A DNA stretch of 64,000 nt from Amyelois transitella (lineage: Eukaryota; Arthropoda; Insecta; Lepidoptera; Pyralidae). The DNA lies in the NCBI RefSeq assembly GCF_032362555.1, contig NC_083505.1, positions 10,159,501-10,223,500 on the forward strand, written 5' to 3'. Shown here in pieces: positions 1-12,740 of the stretch; the first letter of the stretch is position 1; each line of letters starts with the position of its first letter. Under the pieces are notes generated by a model. The model saw only the letters and a list, made by a program, of their open reading frames with translations. It had not been told where the DNA came from and ran no database searches. The translations under genes and the position numbers were made by a program.

Positions 1-3000
1 CAAGTTTATACTTGTATATCAAAGAAAATTGTTCATAGTATTTGAAGACAAAATCGGCAAAATTCTTAATAAATGTTTTTACTACATTTCTCTTTGATTT
101 AAACTGGATATTGGTTATTCAGCGTAGGCGCCGTACACGTGCGATGTACGTGCCGCGAATGCTACTCTATTTTCTGTGTTAGTAAAAAAACAAATGTGGC
201 CAGTGTCAGTTGGTGACAGAAAAATAAAACTAGCGGAAAACGTTATTGTTTAAATGTCACCCATACATACGTCTTTACACCTTATGTGGTAAACAGCAGT
301 TACACTCTTGAAAAGATTGAAGGCCGCATTTACATTTCAACCTGAATAATTATTTCTTTTCGTATCCTTAAGATCGTCTAAGAAACGATGTGACTATCAC
401 CCTATTACCAAACTTTATGCGAAGCGTAAATTCACTGATATAGAGGATAAAAATCATTAAAAAGCACAAGAAAATAACATGTTAACCAACACAATTAAAA
501 CGGCTCATATCTAGGTATTGATATTAGAAAATTAATAACATTGCAAAAGAGAAAGCCACTTCACTATGTTATGAACTTACCTTAATAATTTCATTTCATA
601 CGGTTCATTTATAAAAGGGTTGCCAATTGTCCATGTAACTGCCTCTGCTTCGTTTGAAATCAGCTCAGCTCTAATAGTTTATTGGCGTACGTACCTACAT
701 GCATTCAAACATATAACACTACTTTATTCCTGACGGGGTAAACAGCCCCAGTTCGGAGAAAATCGAAGGCCTCATTAAGCTTATTATGCGTATCTAATAA
801 AAATATACCGACTGAAGTGCAAAACCAGGTAGGTAATTAAGTTTTGTACTATACATTTAATTAAATTATCTTTACACAGGACTTGGCCAAAATAATTTAG
901 TTATTAAAATTATTGTTTCTTAACATGGCAAAATTAAGAACATTAAAATAAATATACATTACTTATAGGAATCAAAATCCTTATGAAATATTCGAATCTG
1001 AATTTTCAAAACATATCGTCAAAGATGTTAACAATGTATGGATGGGAAACCTTGTATTCGTAACATGTATTATGTTATCATACATATCAATATACACAAT
1101 ATCATACGTGTTTGTATTTTATACTATGGAAAAAATAACACAGATTGAAATATTCTCAAACTTTTGTTGACGATATTCCGGATTCTTTACTCTGGCTACC
1201 CCGCAAGGGATGTGGACGTGATTATTGTATAAACGTATTCCGGATGTTAAACTTCACGATACTATTAAATGAAATTTAGTGAGATTCATAAACAGATTTT
1301 TAATAAAAGAACTTGCATAACGTTATACCTGTGCATTAATATTATCTCTTCTCAGCAGGAATTCCGTGAAATATAATCAGATGAAATTCCAGTATCTACG
1401 TAAATTAAAATTCGAAGTATTGCTTTTGTTTATTGGATAAAGTAATACCTAGAATTAAAAAAGTCTTAGTAATAAAATCAAGGTATTTACGTAATATATA
1501 CACAACCTTAAAGTTCCTGAGAACATGCAAAGCCCCTTTCACATGTAAAATTATGAAGTAGTTAAAACTCGCGCTTCTAAGACCATTATGGCGGCGAAAC
1601 TAATAAAATTATGCGATCTCATTTGTTAGCACACAACGTAAGGCAGCCTTCACCTGATATTTCATGAAGCTTTACAAAACATTTATTACTTCCAAATTTG
1701 TCATCATAAAATGAGGGCACGCAAAATTTTGAAGGATTAACCAAGAATTCATATGTTAGTGGTTTTTTACATTTACCATGAAACATTTATAGCCAATAGC
1801 AACCGATGACTATTTGAATCTCAATTCCATCATTAATCTATACAACTGAACGTGGCCTTCTAGTCTTATTTACATTGTTAACTCGTAAGTGAAAAAGACG
1901 CGGTTATATGTATGTATGTACCATCAGATGCAAACGTATCTTATCGTATCGATCCTTTCGATAGGCCCAATAGTCACAAAACTTGATGGTCACTTTAAGC
2001 TCACTTTAGATGGGTTATGGTATATGACTACCTACTACTACTACTCTCATTTTCATCAGAATTTCCATTACAATCTCCAATAAGCTTTAGTAGCTAAAAC
2101 ACAGGAAACATACATAGACAAAATAAAATAAAGTGAAAATAAACATCACGATTTAGCAAGATTACAAAATCCCATTGGTTTGTTATATTTTCTTTACTTG
2201 AACTGACATAGCCCAAGCTGCTCAGATCGATCGTCCTAATCGATCGAATGAAATTTGGGATGAAGATAATAAGTATAGACATCCGCTAAAAAAAGATTTT
2301 CTGAAATTCCTGCAGTTAAGGAAATTAAAGTTACAAAGTTCTAGTGATAAGCTTGTTTAAAAATTATAAAATTTTGGTGTTCAGTAAAACCGTTGCCAAG
2401 AAAAATTTGTACATTATATTTGAAAGTTTCAGGCAACTAATATAAATTATGCACGAATGAATCTTTTTTTGTCGCATCAAAAGTCAAAACTTTTTTATTC
2501 ACGAGCTACTCGTATCATCAAATATTGAAAAGGTTTTCATCGTACATTCTTTTGTGAGTTATCACATAATATTATTCAAGACTTTTATAAGGTAAAAAAC
2601 CAATGAAGCCATCACTTGATCTGAAACATCAGAACAAATTATAGTAGCCCACAGTCTAAAGGCTGACAGTTTTCATGCATTTGTTTAAAAGGCTTTTTAA
2701 TGTGTTTTTGAAAAATATTTTCTAATTTCGAATTTCTCTAACACTACTTCGGAACGAAAGAGAGATCCGTGTACCAAGAAAACACATTCTAATCTTGACG
2801 ATAGAAAAAAAAATGCAATCAGGAAACATAGCTATACTAACAATATTGAATTCTCGTCCGTATTTTTACCCCTTTTGACACAATTAAGGCACATCAGGTG
2901 TCTCGTTTGTATAATTGTGTTTGTTATGTGGCCGACAACGAACACGCCCCGCATCAATTCCTGTCCACCCTGGCCCGACGTGGACAAATTGACATGTCCA

Positions 3001-5276
3001 ACCCACCCTGACCCCTGACAACCCTATTCCAATGTATCGACATGTTCCTTAGGAAACATTATACACATACATCTCGTCTTCAACTCTTAGGGGCTACACG
3101 AAGCTGAGTCTGAACAAGAATCTTGAGTACATATTCCACTTCACTAAATTTAGTCAGCCTAAATGATTCAGCAACAAATTCGAGTATGATAGCATCAAGC
3201 TCAATAAAAAAAATTACCCGAAGAAGAATCGAATGGAGGATGCTTCACTGAACTGCACCGAAAAACAAGAAGAAGTATTTAGTAATTTAATACTTACACA
3301 TACTTAGAGGTTTTAAGTAGGTATTCATAACAAAGGATCATGAACTGCAGTTTCTCATGAATAAATAAACATAACATTATCCTATTCATATCCCAGTTAG
3401 TGAATCATTCAGAACGCCTTAATTTTGCTAAGCGGAACATGCTTTTTAGCTGGGAGATTTTCATTATGGAATTGTGATTCAAGCAACGTGACAGGTTGCT
3501 AGCATTCCGGACCCGGGTCCATCTATAAGAATAATCCCGTTGGTAAACCCTGTTGATTCACTTTCGTTATGCGCAGGAGAAGCAGCTAACTACCGCTTTT
3601 TTCTGCTGCCAGACCAGTATCGAAAGAATTCAGGAATAGATACTACAAATACCCCTGGAGAATTGGAAGCGTTTTCGAATGCGGATCATACAGTACACGG
3701 AGATTCCCAGAGAAGATACGGATTTATGTGCTAGACAAAGTAACATAAAAGTGTCTATAAAATTTATCTTTGTTAAGGTATATTGTCACTGTAAATGTGA
3801 GCAGACAAGAATCACCACAGAATAAATATAATTAGTAGGAAATCTTGCAAGAAAAATGACACAAATATTTTATTGACATATGTATAATTAATATTTTTAG
3901 GTTATTCAGACGTTTTTATGTGATGGTTATCATCTTGAAATATTAAATGGAATGTCACATTACTAAACGCTGCTTGTTATAATAAAATATAATTATTTCA
4001 ATTCAAATTAACGCTTATCTTAATATTTGTAATTAAAGAGGATTAACAGCTTCTACAAGTGCAGTCGTATAGCGCATTAAAATCATTACTATGTCACCAT
4101 AATACTGATGTACCTACAGTTCTAGGAAAAAACCGTCGGCACCGAAGCTTTTACTTCTATTATAAATCATTGTTGCCATCCGCTAGGTGTGGGGCTGGCG
4201 TATCACCAATCACCATCCATTTACTTACTTGATATTTTACCCGATACGAGCCGCTTTCATTCCAAAAATTCATTTTAATTCTCTGTAAATAAAATGTTAC
4301 TTCTTGGTTTGGAACGGTGGTCGAGTTATTACGCTCTTATGTGTGCAGTATGTAACCAAGTTCAAATTTGAATTTTACTGTGGCCGTAAAACATATGAGG
4401 TTTTTTAACGGCCGTCACACCAAAGAGTCTTTTCTAAGAAAAGAAATTCTAACCGATGAGGATTTCCTATGATAATAAAATTTGTACAATATTGTACATA
4501 ACAGGAAACTAAAATATTACAGGATTGTGAACAATCATAATCTAAGTTGGGTAAGGACACTGTGGGAAAGCGAATATCCTACCCTATATACTTTCTTACC
4601 CAAACCTGGATCGTGTGCAAAGACAAACTCAAGGCTCATGATGTTTTTTGATACGGAGTCTGTAGAGTAAGAATTTTTAATTTTTTTCCCTATCGTTTCC
4701 GATAGCAATGCCTTTCCAATTATTTGACTTTTGATTATTTAAAAGGCAAATAATTGGTTTTCTTTTAGTTTATCTTCATATTAATAGCCCACAATATCTA
4801 TTTTAAATGAAGTTTCACAATATTATTTATGCGCAAAATCATATTATTCTCGCTAAACCGTGGACTTTCGGCTCAAGTGAATAATACATTGGCAGAGATG
4901 AAATACAGACTTATCTCGGCGGGCAGCGGTCGTAAAAGTCGACGAATGCTCCCCCTATACAAAAGTTCATACTATAAAGATACAACAGTACCTATCTGGT
5001 TCCCGAAGGAGTTAGCAAGGCGTGTTTCTTTGAGATTATATTTCTGAATTCCCAATCAAACTTTGGAATGGACAGAACTCAATTTCGGTAATGATTTTCG
5101 CTGTCGCTTGGGGCTAAATTCTATAAATAGGACATAACCGTCGTCCAGCCATTTATAATGAATACATATGAAATAAGTTCATTTAAATATTTATGAAAAT
5201 ATCATGATTTACCATTTGAAAGGTTTAGTTTCTCATAAAAGTGTGTAAACATTTTGAGATGATGATTTATATGTAA
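1..5276. other. Gene-poor A/T-rich stretch with repeat remnants
   Basis: No coding region can be supported here. What is visible is old fragments of the (TATG)-tailed SINE family (about 245-330 minus, 715-785 minus, 1180-1235 plus, 1790-1880 plus, 3480-3515 plus), recognised by decayed versions of 'CTACCCCGCAAGGGATATAG' and 'AATCTCAATTC.ATCATTAA'. A G/C-richer patch lies at 2930-3030. An unrecognised 64-codon open frame at 3540-3734 has protein-like composition, but no splice partner or family could be found for it. Confidence 0.6.
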
Positions 5277-5462
5277 CTAGCGACCCGCCCCGGCTTCGCA
5301 CGGGTGCAAAATTATAAATGTTATTATACATAAAAACCTTCCTCTTGAATCACTCTACCTGTTACAAAAAACCGCATCAAAATCCGTTGCGTAATTTTAA
5401 AGATTTAAGCATACAGACAAACAGACTAAAATAGCGACTTTGTTTTATACTGGAGCCACCCA
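5277..5462 (+). repeat. CTAG-headed interspersed repeat
   Basis: Begins CTAGCGACCCGCCCCGGCTT, followed by 'CGCACGGGTGCAAA'. It carries the typical 'CCGCATCAAAATCCGTTGCG' and 'AGACAAACAGAC' blocks and fades out near 5460. This head and body are recurrent in lepidopteran genomes; whether the family is a Helitron-type or RTE-derived SINE cannot be settled from one copy. Related copies lie at 41337, 55346 and 57118. Confidence 0.7.
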
Positions 5463-5501
5463 GTGTCGATTATAATCACTTTTTACCCTTTTAAGCCAAA
5501 T

Positions 5502-5508
5502 AAAAAAA
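5502..5508 (-). terminator. RNA polymerase III terminator of tRNA-Pro
   Basis: A run of seven T on the minus strand, starting 5 bases after the tRNA 3' end. This is the usual Pol III stop signal. Confidence 0.8.
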
Positions 5509-5512
5509 TGTT

Positions 5513-5584
5513 GGGCTCGTCCGGGATTTGAACCCGGGACCTCTCGCACCCTAAGCGAAAATCATACCCCTAGACCAACGAGCC
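5513..5584 (-). tRNA. tRNA-Pro (anticodon AGG)
   Basis: The reverse complement folds as a complete tRNA. The 7 bp acceptor stem GGCTCGT/ACGAGCC is perfect and the discriminator base is C. The D arm contains GGTCTAGGGGTATGA. The anticodon loop TTAGGGT gives anticodon AGG, and the T arm CCGGGTTCAAATCCCGG contains the B-box GGTTCAAATCC. The anticodon stem starts with T opposite G (a wobble pair), where the usual animal tRNA-Pro has C-G. No intron and no encoded CCA. A T7 terminator follows immediately, so the gene looks functional. Confidence 0.95.
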
Positions 5585-7861
5585 AGTTGACCATAATGCC
5601 AAATATACTTATCACAACAGATTTAATGAACTCTACAAACAAGTGAAAGGTGTTCCCCACCACACGTCTAGAGCATAAGTATGTAGAACAATTTTTACTT
5701 TCATTAAATTTATACAATCACATTGAAAGAAAAGCAAAATTCTTATAAAATAAGGATGTAAATTAGTATATTTATACTAATTTAGGAATTTCTTTATTTT
5801 CTTTCCTATGAAGAGGAGAAAATAAATGCGTGAAGAGTTTTAACGACACAAATTAAGCGTTCGTTCTAATGACTTACTTCGGAACTCAATAAAAAGTCGA
5901 GTCATCATGAGACGGAGATTTACGCGGACAATCAAACGAATAAAATTATTTAGGACCAACCTTTGACATAAAACTGTATAGACGTTATATGAGCTAACAC
6001 TGAAATTCGCATATTCTTCACTTTAATATCTAATATTTGGGCAGAAACGTTTTCGTATAAAATAAAAAATCTCAAAGAATCACTTATTTTATTTTTAACA
6101 AGTATATTGTTACACTTACACTGGTAAGTGAGTACTATGTGTACATAAATTTTATGTAATCTCCAGTATCATACATAAATGATTTTTTGCACTTTGTTAA
6201 TGGCGCGCCAATCAAAAGTTAAAACCGAGCAGAAACTTAGATAAAAAAAGAACATTTTATTATGTACGTCAATAAAAATGTGAAAGTACATATGAATTTT
6301 TCGAAAAATTTATGGAAGTCTATGGCAATCGGAGTAATTTTTTATATAAATCTGTGTCTCGTCAACCATTAGCCGATGACTCTGTAACAGATGGCTTGAG
6401 TAATGACTACTCCATTTTAAACGTTTGATAGTCATATTAGCGGCTCGTGACAACAACAAATTGCTTGTTTTGTGCCGAGCCGGCTGAAATACGTAATGGC
6501 CAAGATTTAAGATTTATAACAAAACTGCTAGCTTCAATGTGCCTCAAATAACGTTAAATATAGGTTTAACTTTACATTATTTAAAATCAAAATAGCTTAT
6601 TCATACTTACTTATCATTTATTGTTGTTGTATTTATTTATTATTATGTTTATTGTTTTTTCAATTGAAGAACAAAGTTGAAACTAGCATACTCCCGATGC
6701 AAAAATATTTTTCATGTAGGTTATAATATTCATAAATAAAATTTTTTATATGAATGTAATTATTTGATATTACCAAATTAACTATAAAGACATTCGCCTA
6801 GTTCAATTGTAAGCTTTTATTTATAAAATATATTGTAGTAGGTACTTACATCCCGCACTTTTGATATTCTCTATATTTATATATTTAAGTACTACTCGTA
6901 TAACTGAACACCAACCTTCAGAGCTACTTGAAATAATTTGCATAGTAGGCCCGAAATGCCTGGAGTGTGAATTTTGGTTAGATTAGATTTTCAGATATTT
7001 CGTAAGTGCCGACAATAAGTTAAGGTGAATTTCAATTCAAATAATGCAAATGAAAATATTTTGTCATTATATATACTTTATTTACTGTAACAAAACAACA
7101 AGTTGTGTGACCTGTATTCTATATTAGCCACTATGAAAGCTGCGTACATACATACATCACGTGTTTTTGACTTATAGGGTGGGAAACTAAAAAAAAACCG
7201 CACTTTCAAAGTTAAGAATAGCAAATTCACGCAATATTTTTCAATTTTAGGTATGCAAATAAAATATCGTTCTCGTATGTTAAAATATCGTTCACCTAAC
7301 TAAACGTCCGCTATTTTTTGTTTTTTTTTTAAAGGTAGCGCCTATAAATCGAGTTGTGATACATTTATTACGGGTTATAGTTTGAATATGCGCCTTCGCT
7401 ATCTAAGGGTTTACGACCGAGTGGCTGATATTCTCAAATCGTTCAATAAAAATATACGAATACATCGTGCTGATTTATTGCGTTCGCTTCAGTATGCACG
7501 CCATTTTTATATCAGTGAGATTTAGATATTTTGAAGCCACTGAAAGTAGGTAGAATAATTTAAAAGTTGTGGATATATCATTTATAGTGGTTATTTGAAG
7601 ACTTTTAAATATTAAAGCTAATTTAAGCAATAAAAAACTTTATTGAACCTAAATAAGATATAGTTTATCTTCTATCTTCAGAAGTTAAAATCAGAGTTCA
7701 AAGGCATAGAGCCCATTAAACCTATTAATAGTAAGTATGCTAATAAAGCACTCTACCTTCGTTATCACCAGAAATTCACTTCAACCGACAGTTTTCATAA
7801 CAGTTTCCTATAGAAGATTTCATATATTAATAATTTATTAAGAACTATTGTATTTTGGTTT

Positions 7862-7985
7862 TGTCAGGTCAAGACTCATAAACTACAAATATAAACATGA
7901 TATGAACCGACGAGCTTGCATGTAAAAGAAATATGTTGGAATCGTGGCTGGTGGAAAGGGTAGATATATCTTGTCCTCGGATGAA
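7862..7985 (+). repeat. 3'-end fragment of non-LTR retrotransposon
   Basis: Carries GTCAGGTCAAGACTCATAAA and 'CCGACGAGCTTGCATG', the sense equivalent of the 3' region of the LINE at 60835-61920. It is the 3' untranslated tail only, with no coding capacity. Confidence 0.55.
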
Positions 7986-8694
7986 CCAATTTTATGTCTG
8001 CAACTAATCTGAAATAAAAAGTTTTAATTACAATTCTTGTTTAATCTGCTCAAAACTGGATACTTAAAAGTTTGATTAAGTAAAAAGTTTTAAAAGAAAA
8101 GTCGTAACGACGTCGGGTAATTATTCCTGATCATATTTGGAGGGACGAAACCGATACTTCTTTCTGCTCGGAAGCATTTAAATTATGTTGAAGAAATCTT
8201 TGAAGGAAATTCGATCTAAAAGTTTTGATTGGTTTTGAATACGAATAGGTATGCATGTATGACAAAGGTATGATGTAGGAAAATTTTAATATCAAAATTT
8301 CAAATCTTTGTACAAAGTTTTCTTGAGCTCACAAATTTATTATCTTTTGTCCATAAATAAATAAATGTATACGATACTTAAAATTTTAAACTTAAAGGGC
8401 AGCTTCTTTATTAAAAATGTATACAATGAAGCACGTAAACATAGCCACGAATAAATAGTGAAGTGGGCACTCCGGGATGCGGGGTACTCGCCCCAAATGG
8501 ATCCACCCCGGAATGAATCATTTTGCTAGATACGGCTTGCTGTTTTTTTTTTGTTTCCATAATAAGAACCTATATGATGAATGAATGCAGCTAAAGTATT
8601 GTTGTTTTATATTAAACTTATAGAATCAAAACTTAGCTTACTTGAAACCGGCAATATACTTAACTACTCAATTATCGACAGATATCCTGTTTTA

Positions 8695-8850
8695 AGCGAT
8701 AGGCTAGCAACCTGTAACTTTTTTGAATCTCAATTCTATCATTAAGCCAAACAGCTGAACGTGGCCTTTCAATATTTTGAAGATTGTTGGCTCTGTCTAC
8801 CCTGCAAGGAATATAGACGTGATTATGTATTAACTATTTGTATTTCAAAT
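8695..8850 (+). repeat. SINE (TATG-tail family), 5'-truncated
   Basis: Matches the family from 'GCGATAGGCTAGCAACCTGT' through 'ATTAAGCCAAACAGCTGAAC' to 'CTACCCTGCAAGGAATATAG'. The first third of the element is missing. Confidence 0.75.
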
Positions 8851-9959
8851 TAGCAATGCTGCCAGCCTTCTGGGCACACTCCCGCATGTTGATGCTATGC
8901 AGGGACTGTACAATTTGTGAATTAAATTTTAGTAATCAAGTTTTTTTCTTTTTTATAAGAAGTTTTAGCTTTAGTTTCAATTTGAGTTCGTTTTAATTAC
9001 TATTTGTTAAACCTTATTTAATTAAATAAAATTGTATTATGTTTATTCTGTAAGATAAAATAATAAAATAATCTGTAATCCGACCTACAACAATATAATA
9101 AAAATAATTTCTAATCATATAGAGGTTTTGTCTACCCCGCGAAAGAGGAAGACGTAATATCCATAAAGGGTATCTTGTTCGGCTCACCCGCTGTCCCGTC
9201 AGATGAATCACGTCCATTTCCTTTACTAGGGCATAAATATGAAGATTATTACATGGGTCTGAGAGGTTTTAAAGGCGGTTTGGTGTACCTTTATCTGACC
9301 TTTGCATGGAAATATATTAGCCTCGTTTTATTACACTAGTTTCAGGGCCTATCTGTTCGGGGCAAGTTAAGGAATTTTGAATAAACTTTCGAGGTTAAAG
9401 AGCTTTTATTTTAATTAACCAATAGCTCATCAAATCTCACGATACTGGCAACTTGCTAGTATCTTCTTATCTCAGTTACATCATTGAACTATCGAGATGA
9501 GTATATATGAGAGTCCTACACGTCTCGATACTGTCAGCTATGTCTACCTTATAAAAGATAAAAATATGTGTTAAGATGTGTTTGTGCGTATGTGGATTTA
9601 TTCATTTAAAGCACCACCATACGAGTGGCTAATCTCAACTTTTGAACAAACATTTAAATAGTGCCGCACATTTCACCCTGAATATTCAACAGCACTATAA
9701 ATTTACAGGGTAACTGCAGACATTTTAAAAATAAAATAGCCGTTTGCATTGCGGCGTTGTAAACAGCAATGATCCAATAGTGCATCGATACGGGATTCCA
9801 TTTGCCGCTTGCGCCCGCTGGAGTGCCACTACACTATTTATTTACGCTGAAATGTTTATGCAGATTTTACCCCACCCGAAGATAAGGTTTTAACAAGATA
9901 TACTGATATAATTATTTGTTTGCTAACCGAATTAAAGGAAAATAAAGAATTATGGAAGT

Positions 9960-10320
9960 ACTTTAAATGCTTTTTGAACGTCGGTAACGTGTGATGCTGA
10001 TGGACAAACAGATTCAAATCCTATCTCAGCACTGTACCTAATAACCCATTTCTGAGTAACTAACATTTGGTTTGCGGGATACTCTTATGGTGAGGAGTAA
10101 TATCGTGAGGAAACCACCACTGGCAACTGTATTTGTAACTACATATAATTCAATATCGGTTAAGTTGCCCTGCTTTTGCCGAGGTCAGACGGAAGGCGCT
10201 TCGTACAGAAGTCGTTTCGTGTAAAAACATGACAGGATCATGGTCAAAGGATTAAACAAAACCATAGGCTTCTTTTCAGACAGAAAAAATGTAACCGGGA
10301 CTAACGCCAGGAGGAAGAAA
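9960..10320 (+). repeat. tRNA-derived SINE-like repeat
   Basis: Contains a B-box-like 'GATTCAAATCCTATCTC', then 'GGAAACC.CC.GGC' and 'CGGAAGGCGCTTCGTACAGA', and ends in 'ACTAACGCCAGGAGGAAG'. The order is that of tRNA-related SINEs also seen at 20055-20360 in this window. It is decayed. Confidence 0.45.
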
Positions 10321-11164
10321 ACAGAATTTATTCTTTACAAACTCTACGCTGAAATAGGGAAATAGGTTTATTTATCCAATGACGTTTCAAATTGACGCGG
10401 TAGGCCTCTGAATAAGTGAAGCGTATTTTCTAAATGCAAAACTCGCATGATGTAATCCACGGCAAGCCATTATATCAGTCAGGAAATCTCATTTCCGGAC
10501 GGAGAAAAACGGACCCGGCTGAGATGTAGGGCGCGAGGCTCGCGACTTGCGCACAAAATACATGCGGGTACAAAGTGACATCCCGTGTTACGGTGTTATA
10601 TGTAGAATTTGGGACATTATAGGACATAATTCACACGTCATCATAATCATACTAATTATTATAATTATTGTGACTATTTCACGCAAAACACGATGAAACT
10701 ATGGTTGAACGTCTGAATAACTCAAACGTCAAGGAAAGCGCGGGCGAGTAGGAGTTAATATTTAATAATAATAGAGTGCGTCGACGGTCGAATCGGTAAG
10801 TTAAAATGCGTGATGCGCGTAAAAAGCACAGGTTCAAATATATAATTACATGACAAAGATGTGTGTATAGTATCTCACTTATTACTATTTTATACTAAAT
10901 ACTGAAAAATATAAATAAAAAAAAATTATAAGAAGTAAAATTCCGCAAAAATTTTCGATTTTTTTTTTTTGTATTCGTCTAAGTTTAGGAAGTACCATCT
11001 ATTGATCTTATTATTTTGTAACGAAAAGGGGAAGTTAATGCGAAGATTTGCGACAATGAAACTCATGTAACTAGGTATAAATCTCAAACATAAATATATT
11101 TTATTTTCCTTGTGAGGTAGATTTCTTCAGTCGCATTGAAAGAAACCAACGCAACGTGCGTTGA

Positions 11165-11325
11165 TATGTCATACATACATACATATAATAACGTCTGTAT
11201 CCCTTGCGGAGTAGACAGAGCCAACAGTCTTAAAAATACGTTCAGCTATTTAGCTTAATGATAGAATTGAGATTGAAATAGTGACAGGTTACTAGCCTGT
11301 CGCCTAAAAGAAGAATCGCAAGTTA
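11165..11325 (-). repeat. SINE (TATG-tail family), partial
   Basis: Minus-strand copy: the plus strand starts with the tail complement 'CATACATACATACATAT', then 'CCCTTGCGGAGTAGACAGAG' and 'TTAATGATAGAATTGAGATT', and ends within the middle of the element. Confidence 0.8.
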
Positions 11326-11564
11326 TATTATGCGTTTATATGTTTAAGAAGATATCGCATAAATTCTGAAATATTAACATTATTTATAGGTACATAATAA
11401 ACGTAAAACAATTAATGAACACTCAGCTCTCGCTTTGGTATGCAGCTCAGTCGGCGTAATTCATCCCTTTGGGGACGCTCGTCAGGGAACGCCCCGCTCC
11501 AATTTAATTCTCGCACAAACTTACCTGGTCTCTAGATAAAATACCGAGTTAAAGATGAAATATC

Positions 11565-11725
11565 TAGGCTGTATTCACCTATATTACGTCTCTGCCCTTA
11601 CGGGGTAGACAGAGACTGAAATAGTCACAAAACACAAAGGTTCAGCTGGATGACTAAGATTCATCGTGTAAAAGTTTGAAACTTGGAACCTGTCAGGCCT
11701 TTCCCTTAATTGGCTCACAATATTT
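11565..11725 (-). repeat. SINE (TATG-tail family), decayed partial
   Basis: 'GCCCTTACGGGGTAGACAGA', 'GTTCAGCTGGATGACTAAGA' and a decayed 'ACCTGTCAGGCC' place this as an old minus-strand copy. Confidence 0.6.
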
Positions 11726-12610
11726 TTAAGATTTACCTAGTTGTTTATTTTGTTATGTAAGTAATGAATATTTAAAACAATTCAGTATTTATCCTGAACC
11801 GTCTCTTTGTAAGAGCAAAATACGTAATACTCGTATTTAGAAGCAATTTCACTTACTAAATTAAATTGTAATTCTAAGTATTATTTTAAGGTAAACATTA
11901 ATAGCAATTTCATTTACATTTCTGTTATGCCTTTTTAATTAAATTTCTGGTTTCTAGGCTAATAATTACGGTTATTTCCAAATAGAAATTCATGTGTTTA
12001 TTTCCAGAGCTATGCAGTTGAGTGTTATTTAGCAAGTAAATAAAATTTGATTGGTTTTTCACGCTATCTGCGTTCTGGCTTTTTATCCCAAATTCTGACC
12101 GCCCTACTTAACTTATTTTAACAGTACAAGTAATTAAGTAAGTACATTTCACAGCTTTGTCATAAAAAGTACGGTAGGTACCTACAATATTTGTTTTTGG
12201 TCCCTTTAATTATACTGACAAACCAGTTTACAAACTGAAACATAGGTAAGTAGTTAATATTAAAAGGTTAATCTTCAGGAAAAAATAACTCAACGTATAG
12301 GTATTCAAAAGTTACAATAAGAAATAACGAGCGAGCGAGAAGCGAAAATATTTGTTTAAAATTAATTTTGTTTTCGACTGGGAGATAGACAGTATCGATC
12401 TGAAGAATGTTTTCGGACAAACGCCGGTCCTTCGTCAGTGATCGCTTTACGATTGCGAATAACTTGGAATTGATAATAATACTCGAAGGTTGATACGAAC
12501 TTACTGCAGTACTTACATATATACATACATAAAACACGCCACCTTTACGGAGGGTTAGGCAGAGGTTAATCCACATTCATAAATAGTAATATAAGTCAAT
12601 AACTATAAAT

Positions 12611-12740
12611 GTCAGGTCAAGAGTACCAACCGATAAGTTTGCATGAAGAAACTTATAAGGTAAAAGAAGTTTGTATGGAAAGTGGCAGTGGAAATATGTA
12701 GTCTTTGCCGTCCCTTCCATTAATTAAACGTGATATTATT
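12611..12740 (+). repeat. 3'-end fragment of non-LTR retrotransposon
   Basis: 'GTCAGGTCAAGAGTACCAAC' followed by 'TTTGCATGAAG' corresponds to the sense 3' tail of the LINE at 60835-61920. Confidence 0.55.
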